A stretch of 64,000 bases of DNA from UBA10649 sp963700255 (GTDB taxonomy: Bacteria; Actinomycetota; Actinomycetes; S36-B12), in the NCBI GenBank assembly GCA_963700255.1, contig CAVOWW010000038.1, forward strand, positions 17,917 through 81,916. Reading direction: 5' to 3'. The position numbers and the translations under genes were made by a program. The notes beneath the pieces are model-generated. The model saw nothing but the letters and a program-made list of their open reading frames with translations. It was not told the origin of the DNA and did no database searches. Shown piece by piece: positions 38,635-47,022 of this stretch; the first letter of the stretch is position 1; every line of letters begins with the position of its first letter.

Positions 38635-39585
38635 CTAGCTGGCGTTGGAGCGGGCGTGATCGATCAGCAGGGGGAGGAAGGCGTGCAGGTCGCCGGCCAC
38701 CGCGTAGTCGGCCACCTGCATCATCGGCGCCGTCGGATCGGTGTTGATGGCGACCAGCACCTTGCTGTTCTTGCAGCCGGCGAGGTGCTGGGTCGCCCCG
38801 CTGATGCCGCAGGCGATGTAGAGCTCGGGGGCGACCTTGGTGCCGGTCTGGCCCACCTGCTCCGAGTGGGGGCGCCAGCCCTCGCTGGTCACGACGCGGG
38901 AGCAGCCGACGGTGCCGCCCAGGATGGCGGCCAGGTCCTCGAGCATCGAGAACGAGTCGGGCCCGCCCATGCCGCGCCCCCCGCTGACGACTGTCTTCGC
39001 CTCGGCGAGGGTGACGCCGGCGGCCTTCGCGCCGACCCGATCGACGACCCGGACGGCGGTGTCGGCGTCGGTGAGAGCGGGGACGAAGACCTCGATGGTC
39101 CCGGCCGTGCTGGCCGGCTCGGCCGTCACGGCGTGCGGGAGGACACTCGCGATGAGCTGTGCCGTCTCGACTGAGGCGTCCTCCAGGAGGTTCCCGCCCC
39201 ATCGGGCCCGGGTCACGCGCGCGGGCGAGCCGAGCGTGATCGCCGTGCAGTCCGCGACGAAGGGGGCGTCCAGGAAGGCGGCCGCATGGGCGAGGACCTC
39301 GTTGCCGCGGCCCGTGCCGCCCGCGAGGACGGCCGTCGCCGAGAGCCGCCCGGCCAGCTGGGCGACCGCGTGGCCGGTGGCCTGCGGGGCGAAGTCGTCG
39401 AAGACCGGGTGCTCGGCGACATGGATCACGGCAGCCCCGTGGGCGGCCAGCTCGGCGGCGAAGGGAGCAGCATCGCCGGCGACGACCGCGTGGACGTCGG
39501 CATCGAGGCCGCGCGCGACGGTGAGGGCCTGCAGCGAGACCGGATCGAGGAGGCCTCGATCGTGGTCGATGTGGACGAGGATCAC
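38635..39585 (-). CDS. etfA: Electron transfer flavoprotein alpha subunit
   Basis: A 316-residue EtfA. The C-terminal FAD domain carries VVSGGRGMGGPDSFSMLEDL and GQTGTKVAPELYIACGISGA, the standard ETF alpha signature. With EtfB it accepts electrons from FAD dehydrogenases and passes them to the respiratory chain. Its start overlaps the etfB stop by 4 bases. Its place directly after the dimethylglycine dehydrogenase gene suggests that enzyme is the electron donor, as in mitochondria. Confidence 0.95.
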   Translation of the reverse strand: MILVHIDHDRGLLDPVSLQALTVARGLDADVHAVVAGDAAPFAAELAAHGAAVIHVAEHPVFDDFAPQATGHAVAQLAGRLSATAVLAGGTGRGNEVLAHAAAFLDAPFVADCTAITLGSPARVTRARWGGNLLEDASVETAQLIASVLPHAVTAEPASTAGTIEVFVPALTDADTAVRVVDRVGAKAAGVTLAEAKTVVSGGRGMGGPDSFSMLEDLAAILGGTVGCSRVVTSEGWRPHSEQVGQTGTKVAPELYIACGISGATQHLAGCKNSKVLVAINTDPTAPMMQVADYAVAGDLHAFLPLLIDHARSNAS

Positions 39586-40340
39586 GAGAGCACCCCGATC
39601 TCCTTGAAGACCTCCACGAGCGCGGCCGCACCGGCCGCGTCGGGGGTCAGCTGAACGGTGCCCTTGGCGGCTGCCGGCGGCACGACCAGCCGCTGCTTGA
39701 CCACCCGGGGGGCAGCGAGCGTCACGTCATGCGTGGTCACCGGCTTCTTCCGAGCCTTGATGCGGCCGGGCACCGACGGGTAGCGAGGGATGTTCAGTCC
39801 GTCGCGCACCGTGATGACGGCCGGGAGGGGGACGGTGAACACCTCGCGCTCCGAGCCGACGGCCCGCTCGCAGCGGGCCGTCCCGCCGTCCACCGACAGG
39901 CCCTTCACGTTCGTCACGACGGGCAGCCCCAGCGCGTGGGCCAGCCGGATCCCGGTCTGGTAGCCGGCGACATCGGCGGACTCCGAGCCGAGGAGGACGA
40001 GGTCGAACGCGGCACCGTCGGCGCGGATCGCGTCGACGAGGGCCGCGGCCGTGGCCTGCGGATCCGGCTCCGTGCCGTCGGTGACGGCGATGATCGCGCG
40101 GTCGGCACCGATGGCGAGCTGCTCACGCAGCTGCTCCTCGGCCTCCGCCGTTCCGAGGGACAGGAGCGTGACGGAGCCGCCGTGCTCCTCGACGAGCTGC
40201 ACGGCGGCCTCGACCGCGTTCTCCTCATGCGGGCTCAGCTGGAAGCCGAGGCGCCGGGTGTCGACGTCCATGTGGTCGTCGGTCAGGACGAGCGCGCTGC
40301 CGACAGCGGGCACGCGCTTGATGCAGACCAGGATCTCCAT
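39582..40340 (-). CDS. etfB: Electron transfer flavoprotein beta subunit
   Basis: A 252-residue EtfB. It starts MEILVCIKRVPAVGSALVLT and has the AMP-binding part around LVLLGSESADVAGYQTGIRL and VTVRDGLNIPRYPSVPGRI-like sequence at residues about 175-195. It pairs with EtfA. The ATG overlaps the stop of the dehydrogenase gene by one base (TGATG). Confidence 0.94.
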   Translation of the reverse strand: MEILVCIKRVPAVGSALVLTDDHMDVDTRRLGFQLSPHEENAVEAAVQLVEEHGGSVTLLSLGTAEAEEQLREQLAIGADRAIIAVTDGTEPDPQATAAALVDAIRADGAAFDLVLLGSESADVAGYQTGIRLAHALGLPVVTNVKGLSVDGGTARCERAVGSEREVFTVPLPAVITVRDGLNIPRYPSVPGRIKARKKPVTTHDVTLAAPRVVKQRLVVPPAAAKGTVQLTPDAAGAAALVEVFKEIGVLS

Positions 40341-42859
40341 CAGCCCATGATCCGATCGTTGGCCACGTCGAACAGCGGAGCGCTGCCGACGCGGGCGACC
40401 GTGACGGGGTACTGCTCGCCGAGGTACTCGACGAGGAGCCTCGTGCCCTCGGTCGCATGCTCCGGGGGCAGGTAGGACATGAGCACGTGCTTGCCCAGGG
40501 ACGGCGCCGATCCCGCGCTGGTGGCGTAGGAGCGCCGGTTCTTGCGGTCGGTGATCGGCTGACCGTCGAGGGTGAGGATCGGCTCGCGACCCATCATGTA
40601 GCGCTTCTCGCCCGTCGACGAGGTGTGGTCGTCCACCGTGAGCGAGCACAGGACGGCGGCGGGCTCCTCCTCGCGATGGGCCAGGTGCGCGGCCTTGCCG
40701 ACGAAGTCGGCGTCCTTGACCTTCTTCATCTGCATGCCCGCCTCGACGACGGTGTACTCCGTCTCCAGCTCGTTGCCGTAGGCCCGGTACGACTTCTCCA
40801 GCCGACCCGTGGTGCCGTAGACGCCGATGCCGACGGGGATCATGCCGTGCGGCGCGCCGGCCTCCCAGAGGAGGTCCCACAGGCGCGCGCCCTGCTCCAT
40901 CGGCAGGTAGAGCTCCCAGCCGAGGTCGCCCACGTAGGAGATCCGCGAGGCGAGGACGCGCAGCGGCCCGATCTCGATGACTCGGCAGGTACCGAACGGG
41001 AACCCTCGTTGGACATGTCCGCAGTCGTGGCCGACTGCACGATGTCGCGTGCAGCCGGGCCCCAGATGCCCAGGGTCGTGTAGGTCGAGGTGAGGTCGAC
41101 GACCTGCGCCGTGCCGTCCGCCGGGAGCTGGTCGGTGAACCACTTCTTGTCGGCCATGCCGTGAGCCCCGCCGGTGACCACCCGGAAGTGGTCGTGCGCC
41201 AGGCGCATGATCGTCAGGTCGGACTTGAAGCCGCCGTTGGGCGACAGCACCGGGGTGTAGACGACCTTGCCGGTGGCGACGTCCATCTGCCGGAGTGCGG
41301 TTCGCTGCACGGTGTCGAGCGCGCCCGGGCCCGATGACGTCGAAGATGCAGAACGCGGTGAGGTCGACCAGGCCGGCGGTCTCGCGCATCTGCAGGTGCT
41401 CGGCGTTGATGATGGGCGACCACCATCGCGCCTCCCACTCTGCGGTCCGCGGCATCACGGCGTCGCCGTACTTCTCCACGAGCGGCGCGTTCGACTCGTA
41501 CCAGAAGGGGCGCTCCCATCCGACGGTCTCGAAGAAGACCGCGTCGAGGGCCTTCTCCCGCTCGAAGTAGGGCGACAGGCGCACGTTCCGGTTGCTCGCC
41601 CACTGCTCCATCGGGTGGACGATGCCGTACGTCTTGTTGAAGCCCTCCGAGGTGCGCGCCACGATGTGCTCGCGGGTCTTGTGGTGGTCGTGGAAGCGGG
41701 CGATGTCGGACGCGTGCAGGTCGATCTCGGACTCGCCGAGCACCATCCACTCGGCCACGGACTTGCCGGTGCCGGGGCCTTCCTTGATCCACACCGCCGC
41801 GACCGACCAGAGGCCCTTGACCTCCGGCGTCTCGCCGAGGATCGGCATGCCGTCCGGGGTGAGGGACAGCAGCCCGTTGATGGCGTACTTCTGCCGGACG
41901 TTCTCGTCGCCGATGATCTCCGGCATGAGCTCGAGCGAGTGCTCGTCCTGCAGGTCGAAGTCGACCTGCGTGAACGGCATCTCGGTCGGGGACAGGGCCG
42001 CCTCGGCGTTGGAGGGGATGTCCTCGACCTCGTGCAGGATCGGGCGGTGGGCGTAGGAGCCGACCTCGAGGCCCGTGCCGTGCTGCCGCTCGTACATGTT
42101 GGTGTCCATGTCGCGGACGATCGGGTACTCGATGTCGCCCTTCGCGTCCGCGAACCGGGGGACGGGGCCGATGTCCTTCATCTGGTGCACTGCGGGGGTC
42201 AGCGGGATGCTGGCACCCGCCATCCGGGCCATCTTGGGGCTCCAGCAGCCGCAGGCGATGACGACGCAGTCGGCCTCGATGCGGCCCTGGTCGGTGACCA
42301 CGGCCACGACGTGCCCATCGACGACCTCGATGTCGAGGACCTCGGTGTTGGGGGAGACGGTGAGCGCGCCCATCTCCATCGCCCGCTCGCGCATGATCGT
42401 GCCGGCGCGGAGGGAGTCGACGACGCAGACGCTCGGCGTGTAGAAGCCACCGAGGATGACGGTCTCGTCGATGTAGGGGACGAGCTCCTTCACCTGGTCG
42501 GGGGTGAGGATCCGCGTGTCGTCGATGTCGAAGGACTTCGCCGACGACATGCGCCGCTGCAGCTCCTGCATGCGGGCGGGGGTGCGGGCCACCTCGATGC
42601 CGCCGCACTCGGTGAGGACGCCCATCTCCTTGTACTGGCGCATGCTCTCGTGCGTGAGCTCGGTCATCTCCTTGGTGTGGTCGACCGGGAAGAGGAAGTT
42701 CGACGCGTGTCCGGTCGAGCCACCGGGGTTGGGCAGTGGGCCCTTGTCGACCTGGACGATGTCGCGCCAGCCCAGGCGCGCGAGGTGGTAGGCCATGGAG
42801 TTCCCGACGATGCCGGCTCCGATGATGACGGTCCTGGCCGACGTGGGCAGAGTGCTCAT
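40340..42859 (-). CDS. Dimethylglycine/sarcosine dehydrogenase family flavoprotein, frame-disrupted
   Basis: About 839 residues across two shifts. The N-terminal FAD domain has ARTVIIGAGIVGNSMAYHLA, with STGHASNFLFPVDHTKEM in the region where dimethylglycine dehydrogenases attach FAD to histidine. The C-terminal half is an aminomethyltransferase (GCV_T) domain (ISYVGDLGWELYLPMEQGA). The fold oxidises N-methyl amines and hands the C1 unit to THF. A surplus G near 41315 and a missing G near 41003 break the frame; both sides match the family, so error is likely. Dimethylglycine is the best substrate guess because a betaine demethylase and etfBA are nearby; sarcosine is possible. Confidence 0.85.
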   Translation of the reverse strand: MSTLPTSARTVIIGAGIVGNSMAYHLARLGWRDIVQVDKGPLPNPGGSTGHASNFLFPVDHTKEMTELTHESMRQYKEMGVLTECGGIEVARTPARMQELQRRMSSAKSFDIDDTRILTPDQVKELVPYIDETVILGGFYTPSVCVVDSLRAGTIMRERAMEMGALTVSPNTEVLDIEVVDGHVVAVVTDQGRIEADCVVIACGCWSPKMARMAGASIPLTPAVHQMKDIGPVPRFADAKGDIEYPIVRDMDTNMYERQHGTGLEVGSYAHRPILHEVEDIPSNAEAALSPTEMPFTQVDFDLQDEHSLELMPEIIGDENVRQKYAINGLLSLTPDGMPILGETPEVKGLWSVAAVWIKEGPGTGKSVAEWMVLGESEIDLHASDIARFHDHHKTREHIVARTSEGFNKTYGIVHPMEQWASNRNVRLSPYFEREKALDAVFFETVGWERPFWYESNAPLVEKYGDAVMPRTAEWEARWWSPIINAEHLQMRETAGLVDLTAFCIFDVIGPGRARHRAANRTPADGRRHRQGRLHPGAVAQRRLQVRPDDHAPGARPLPGGHRRGSRHGRQEVVHRPAPGGRHGAGRRPHLDLHDPGHLGPGCTRHRAVGHDCGHVQRGFPFGTCRVIEIGPLRVLASRISYVGDLGWELYLPMEQGARLWDLLWEAGAPHGMIPVGIGVYGTTGRLEKSYRAYGNELETEYTVVEAGMQMKKVKDADFVGKAAHLAHREEEPAAVLCSLTVDDHTSSTGEKRYMMGREPILTLDGQPITDRKNRRSYATSAGSAPSLGKHVLMSYLPPEHATEGTRLLVEYLGEQYPVTVARVGSAPLFDVANDRIMG

Positions 42860-42905
42860 TGCTTCCCTCTCGTGTGGTGCCTCGGTTGCGGTCGTGATGG
42901 AGCGG

Positions 42906-43580
42906 TCAGATGGCCCTGCGGACGTCGGCCTCGAACCCCGCGACGTGCGAGGACATGATCGATGCGGCCCTGTCGGCGTCGCCGTCACGGATCGCCAGCA
43001 GCAGGTCGCGGTTCTCGGTCATGGCCTGGTGGAGGTGCGTGACCTTGTCGAGGGCGAGGAACCAGATGCGCAGGGCGTGCATGTAGTGCTGCTCGAGAAC
43101 ACCGCGCAGGTACTCGTTGTGCGCGCAGAGGTACACGTGGTGGTGCACCCTCTGGTCGAGCTCGATCAGGTCACGCATGTCGGGGTGCCTGCCCGTGGCC
43201 GCCATGGCGTCGAGCAGGGCCGCGATCACGTCGAGGTCGGCATCGGTGCGACGCTCCGCGGCGAGGCGCGCAGCGAACGGCTCGAGCTCCTCCCGCAGTT
43301 CCGAGATGGCGGTCAGGTCACGGGGATCAAGGGCGGCCACGAACATGCCGCGGCGGGGGTACACCTCGACGAGGTGCTCGTTCGCCAGTCGGCGGAGGGC
43401 CTCGCGGATGGGGGTGCGACCCATGGCGAGCCGGTCCTGCAGGTCCGGCTCGCTGATGACGGCCGCCGGCGCGAGCTCGAGGGTGACGATCAGCCGCCTG
43501 ATGTCCCGGTAGGCCCGCTCCGCGAGCGACTCGTCGCCCGTGAGATCGGGCTCGACGAGGACGGCGATGGACACCCGCAT
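42906..43580 (-). CDS. GntR-family (FCD) transcriptional regulator
   Basis: A 224-residue regulator. The GntR winged helix lies at residues about 20-85 (AERAYRDIRRLIVTLELA, MGRTPIREALRRLANEHLVE, YPRRGMFVAAL). The FCD ligand domain follows with metal-type histidines (ELDQRVHHHVYLCAHNEYL). It is the first gene of the long minus-strand operon for demethylation, ETF, Fhs and formate dehydrogenase, and probably represses it until a pathway intermediate binds. The ATG at 43580 has no ribosome binding site directly upstream, so the message may be leaderless or start further in. Confidence 0.88.
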   Translation of the reverse strand: MRVSIAVLVEPDLTGDESLAERAYRDIRRLIVTLELAPAAVISEPDLQDRLAMGRTPIREALRRLANEHLVEVYPRRGMFVAALDPRDLTAISELREELEPFAARLAAERRTDADLDVIAALLDAMAATGRHPDMRDLIELDQRVHHHVYLCAHNEYLRGVLEQHYMHALRIWFLALDKVTHLHQAMTENRDLLLAIRDGDADRAASIMSSHVAGFEADVRRAI

Positions 43581-43583
43581 AGA

Positions 43584-43616
43584 TATATCAGTTATCGCTA
43601 GACCTGTACATCAGTT
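43584..43616 (-). promoter_or_regulatory. Direct repeats in the GntR operon promoter
   Basis: On the minus strand AACTGATGTA (43616-43607) and AACTGATATA (43593-43584) are repeated 23 bases apart in an AT-rich patch that stands out from its surroundings. The second copy ends 3 bases before the ATG. This is a likely promoter and GntR binding region. Confidence 0.5.
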
Positions 43617-43623
43617 TCCCCCT

Positions 43624-43687
43624 CGTCGAGTGCGCAGTTGTGGCCCGTTTCCGGCCCCTGAAACGGGCCACAACTGCACACTCAACG
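43624..43687 (-). terminator. Long hairpin between the IclR-led and GntR-led operons
   Basis: A 28-bp stem with an 8-base loop: cagttgtggcccgtttc on one side and gaaacgggccacaactg on the other, with only two non-matching pairs. It overlaps the last 6 bases of the DUF1638 gene and lies before the GntR promoter on the same strand, so it should end the first operon. There is no U tract. Confidence 0.75.
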
Positions 43688-44299
43688 AACAGGTGGGTGG
43701 AGGAGGGGGGCGAGGGCGGCGGCCAGTCCGTCCTCCGGGGGTACCGGCAGCACCTCCAGGGGCAGGCCGAGGCGTTCGGCCGCCCGTTCGGCAGCCCGCT
43801 CGAGGTCGGCCGTCCGTCGACCGGCCAGCCACACGACCCGGGTGTAGTGCCGGAAGTAGTCCTCGAGGAGCTCCGGGTGCCGGTCCAGCCCCAGCTCGCG
43901 CCACACCAGCCGCTCGAAGCCGGCAACCAGGAAGTCGGTCAGGTAGTAGGTGCCGGGCTGGTCATGGGACAGCCGTGCGATGACGTCCGCCCCGGCGTAG
44001 ACGTCGTAGCAGTGCGAACCACCGAGGCGCTCCAGCCCGAGGCGCCGGCAGACCTCGTCGAGGGCCCCGTACGTGCCGCAGTCGGCGTACGCGATGGCGA
44101 TCCGGTCGTAGCGGGGCGCGAGCTCGGCGACCCGTGCCTCGACTGCCGGGGCGATCCGCTCGGGGTGGTTGTGCAGCAGCGGCGGCAGGGGGTGGACGTC
44201 GATCTCCCAGCCGCGCTCCGCCGCGATGGCGTCGATGTCGATGCTCAGCGCGCCGCAGGCGATCACCGCCGTGCGGTCAGGAGGGGAAGGCGAGCTCAT
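43682..44299 (-). CDS. DUF1638 family protein
   Basis: A 205-residue soluble protein. It begins with RTAVIACGALSIDIDAIAAE and continues with RYDRIAIAYADCGTYGALDE, HCYDVYAGADVIARL and PGTYYLTDFLVAGFERLVW. These fit DUF1638 (PF07796), found in corrinoid methyltransferase clusters but without an assigned reaction. The cysteines in IACGAL, YADCGTYG and SHCYDVYAG could bind a metal or corrinoid; that is a suggestion only. The ATG at 44299 overlaps the reactivator gene by 23 bases, which implies coupling. It is the last gene of the IclR-led operon. Confidence 0.78.
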   Translation of the reverse strand: MSSPSPPDRTAVIACGALSIDIDAIAAERGWEIDVHPLPPLLHNHPERIAPAVEARVAELAPRYDRIAIAYADCGTYGALDEVCRRLGLERLGGSHCYDVYAGADVIARLSHDQPGTYYLTDFLVAGFERLVWRELGLDRHPELLEDYFRHYTRVVWLAGRRTADLERAAERAAERLGLPLEVLPVPPEDGLAAALAPLLHPPVR

Positions 44300-46142
44300 C
44301 GACGAACCGGTCGTTGAAATCGGTGCGATCGGAGAGCTCGAGGTACTCGATCTCCCCGATGAGCGCTGCGGCGCCATGGCGCTCGGGGCCGGACAGCAGC
44401 GCCATCTTGGCCCCCTCGCCGGCGACGTTCCCGGCGCTCACGATGCGGAGTACGGGGATGGGGGGCACCAGACCGATGCGAACCGCGTTGCGGGCGGACA
44501 GGTAGGTGCCGAACGAGCCGGCGAGCAGGACCTGCTGGATGTCGGACGGATCCGCGCCGAACTCCTCGACCAGGAGCTTCCAGCCGGTGGAGATGGCGGC
44601 CTTCGCGAACTGCAGCTCACGGACGTCGCGCTGGCTCAGGAAGACGGCGTCGTGCTCGTTGGTCTCCTCGGCGAGGATGAACACCCGCTCCCCGTTGACC
44701 TCGCGAAGTCGTGGCGCCAGGACGGGGAGGAGCCGGGCCGCGTCCTCCTCGGGGATGTAGCGGCCGCTTGCGTCGATGATTCCGACGCGCGCGAGCTCGG
44801 CGACGGCGTCGACGAGGCCGGAGCCGCAGAGCCCGACCGGCTCCGCATCGTCGATCACCTGGAGGTGCACGCCCTGGTCGTCGATCGTGACCACCTCGAT
44901 GGCCCCGGCCGCGGCCCGCATGCCGCACTTGATCGAGGCGGCCTCGAAGGCCGGCCCGGCGGGGGCCGCAGTCGCCATGATGCGCTCGCCGTCGCCGAGG
45001 ACGATCTCGCAGTTGGTGCCGATGTCGATGAAGAGGCGGAGGCGCTTGTCGCGGTCCATCCCGGTGGCGAGGGCGCCCGCGATGATGTCGCCGCCCACAT
45101 AGGCACCCAGGGCAGGGAACAGGAACGCGCGGGCGCGCGGGTTGAGGGCGAAGCCCAGCTCGCTGGCGAGCATGGTCGGGTACGACTCGGTCGCGAGGAT
45201 GAACGGCGCCACCCCCAGCGGCTCGGGGTCGATGCCGAGGGCGATCTGCGTCATGGTCGCGTTCCCGGCGATGGCCACCTCGAAGACCTCGGTCGGATCG
45301 ATGCCGCCCTCCTCGCACACCTCCGCGGCGAGCTCCGCGAGCGTCTCGTGCGCCAGCAGCTGCAGCCTGTCCAGCGCGTTCGGGTCGAGCATGGTCGCGC
45401 TGATGCGGCTGATCACGTCGGCGCCGAAGGGCTGCTGCTTGTTGAGCATCGAGGCGACGGCGATGGGGGTGCCCGTCGACAGGTCGAGCAGCGTCGCGAC
45501 GACCGTCGTGGTGCCGAGGTCGCAGGCGATGCCGTAGAGGCGATCCGACGTGTCGCCCGGCTCGATGGCGACCAGCATGTCGTCGACCACGACGGCCGTG
45601 ACGTCGAAGTCGCTCGCCCGGAGGATGCGGGGGAGGTCGCGCAGCACGTGCGGGTCGATGTTCTCGGTGAGGTCGGTGATCTCGTCGAGCACCCGCCGTG
45701 TGTCGGGTCGCTGATCGGCCAGCGTCGGATCGCTCATCGTGATGTGCCGCTTGACGATCGTCGGACGCAGGATGACCTGGCGCCCGACGCCGACGGTGGC
45801 GGCCTTGGGCCGGGTCGTGAGGGGCGGTACGTGGATGCGCAGGTCGCAGGTCGCGTTCGCGACGCAGGCCAGCCGCCAGCCATCGGCCAGCTGGGCCGGG
45901 TCGAACGCACGGGTGTCGAGCCGGCCCACCGGCACGGTGCCCTCGAGAACCTGCACCTTGCACTTCTTGCAGGTGCCGTGCCCGCCGCACGTGGAGTCGA
46001 TCGCGATCCCGTTCCAGCTCGCCGCGTCGAACACGGAGACCCCGGAAGGCACGCGCACGCTCTTGCCGGACGGATCGAAGGACAGGTCGACCCGGGCGAG
46101 GGTCGAACCTTGGTGCGCGTCGCTCTCGTGCTGCTGGTCCAT
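44277..46142 (-). CDS. ASKHA/ferredoxin-type reductive activator of corrinoid proteins
   Basis: A 621-residue protein. Residues 20-110 are a plant-type 2Fe-2S ferredoxin domain with C52, C58 and C61 in DSTCGGHGTCKKCKVQ and a fourth cysteine in RLACVANATC. The rest is an ASKHA-type ATPase fold (DUF4445) with IACDLGTTTVVATLLDL, EVAIAGNATMTQIAL and LRLFIDIGTNCEIVLGDG. RamA/RACE-like proteins of this make-up use ATP to reduce inactive Co(II) corrinoid back to Co(I). It therefore supports the corrinoid protein at 48335-49000. The ATG at 46142 follows aggagcac; 16 bases separate it from the methyltransferase gene upstream. Confidence 0.88.
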   Translation of the reverse strand: MDQQHESDAHQGSTLARVDLSFDPSGKSVRVPSGVSVFDAASWNGIAIDSTCGGHGTCKKCKVQVLEGTVPVGRLDTRAFDPAQLADGWRLACVANATCDLRIHVPPLTTRPKAATVGVGRQVILRPTIVKRHITMSDPTLADQRPDTRRVLDEITDLTENIDPHVLRDLPRILRASDFDVTAVVVDDMLVAIEPGDTSDRLYGIACDLGTTTVVATLLDLSTGTPIAVASMLNKQQPFGADVISRISATMLDPNALDRLQLLAHETLAELAAEVCEEGGIDPTEVFEVAIAGNATMTQIALGIDPEPLGVAPFILATESYPTMLASELGFALNPRARAFLFPALGAYVGGDIIAGALATGMDRDKRLRLFIDIGTNCEIVLGDGERIMATAAPAGPAFEAASIKCGMRAAAGAIEVVTIDDQGVHLQVIDDAEPVGLCGSGLVDAVAELARVGIIDASGRYIPEEDAARLLPVLAPRLREVNGERVFILAEETNEHDAVFLSQRDVRELQFAKAAISTGWKLLVEEFGADPSDIQQVLLAGSFGTYLSARNAVRIGLVPPIPVLRIVSAGNVAGEGAKMALLSGPERHGAAALIGEIEYLELSDRTDFNDRFVDELAFPS

Positions 46143-46158
46143 GCGGGGGATCGTGCTC

Positions 46159-47022
46159 CTATTCGGCGGCGGCAGCCTGGCGTGCGCGATGGGCGGCGAT
46201 CCAGCTCGCGCCCCACTCATCATTGCCCATCATGAGGTCGGCGGCGCGGACGGCCATGACGATCTGCGCGGTGCGGGCGTCCATGATCGCGCTCGTCAGT
46301 CCCGCGGTCATCGCCATCGGCAGGAACACCGAGTTGAGGGTGTGGCGGTCGGGCATGCCGAACGAGACGTTGGACGCGCCCAGGGTCATGTTGACCCCGA
46401 CGTGCTCCTTGATGAGCCGGATCGTCTCGAGGGTCCGGACGACCATGGTCGAGTCAGCGCCGATGGGCATCGCCAGCGGATCGATGACGATGTCCTCGAT
46501 CGGGATCTGGTACTTCGTGGTCGCGTAGTCGACGATCACCTTGGTGAGCTCCAGCCGCCGCTCTGGCTCCTCGGGGATCTCGAACTCGTCGTTGGGCAGG
46601 GCGATGATCGCCGCCCCGTACTTCCTGACGAGCGGCAGGATGAGGTCCATCCGCTCGGTCTCGGCCGTCACGGAGTTGACGAGGGCCTTGCCCTTGTAGA
46701 CGGACAGGCCGGCCTCCAGCGCCTCGACGACCGACGAGTCGATGCACAGGGGGAGGTCGGTCATGTCCTGGATCATCCGGACCGCAGACGCGAGCGCCTC
46801 CGGCTCGTCGATCATCGGAGCGCCCATGTTCACGTCGAGCATCGTCGCCCCGCCGGTGACCTGGGCCTGGACGTCCGCCTCGAGGGCCGAGTAGTCGCCG
46901 GCACGCAGCTGCTCCTGGAACTTCTTGCGCCCGGTCGGGTTGATGCGCTCGCCGATGATGCAGAAGGGCTGGTCGGGACCGATCGTGATGGACGTCGTGG
47001 CCGAACTAAGCACTGTGTGCAT
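46159..47022 (-). CDS. Methyltetrahydrofolate:corrinoid methyltransferase (pterin-binding family)
   Basis: A 287-residue TIM barrel of the pterin-binding family, close to MtgA and AcsE. CIIGERINPTGRKKFQEQL, TGGATMLDVNMGAPMIDE and IDSSVVEALEAGL are signatures; VNSVTAETERMDLILPL and MTLGASNVSFGMPDRHTL are also typical. It would move the methyl group from the corrinoid protein to THF. The start at 47022 has the ribosome binding site gaggagcag and overlaps the metF-like gene by 17 bases. Direction is inferred from the catabolic setting; the reaction is reversible. Confidence 0.9.
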   Translation of the reverse strand: MHTVLSSATTSITIGPDQPFCIIGERINPTGRKKFQEQLRAGDYSALEADVQAQVTGGATMLDVNMGAPMIDEPEALASAVRMIQDMTDLPLCIDSSVVEALEAGLSVYKGKALVNSVTAETERMDLILPLVRKYGAAIIALPNDEFEIPEEPERRLELTKVIVDYATTKYQIPIEDIVIDPLAMPIGADSTMVVRTLETIRLIKEHVGVNMTLGASNVSFGMPDRHTLNSVFLPMAMTAGLTSAIMDARTAQIVMAVRAADLMMGNDEWGASWIAAHRARQAAAAE

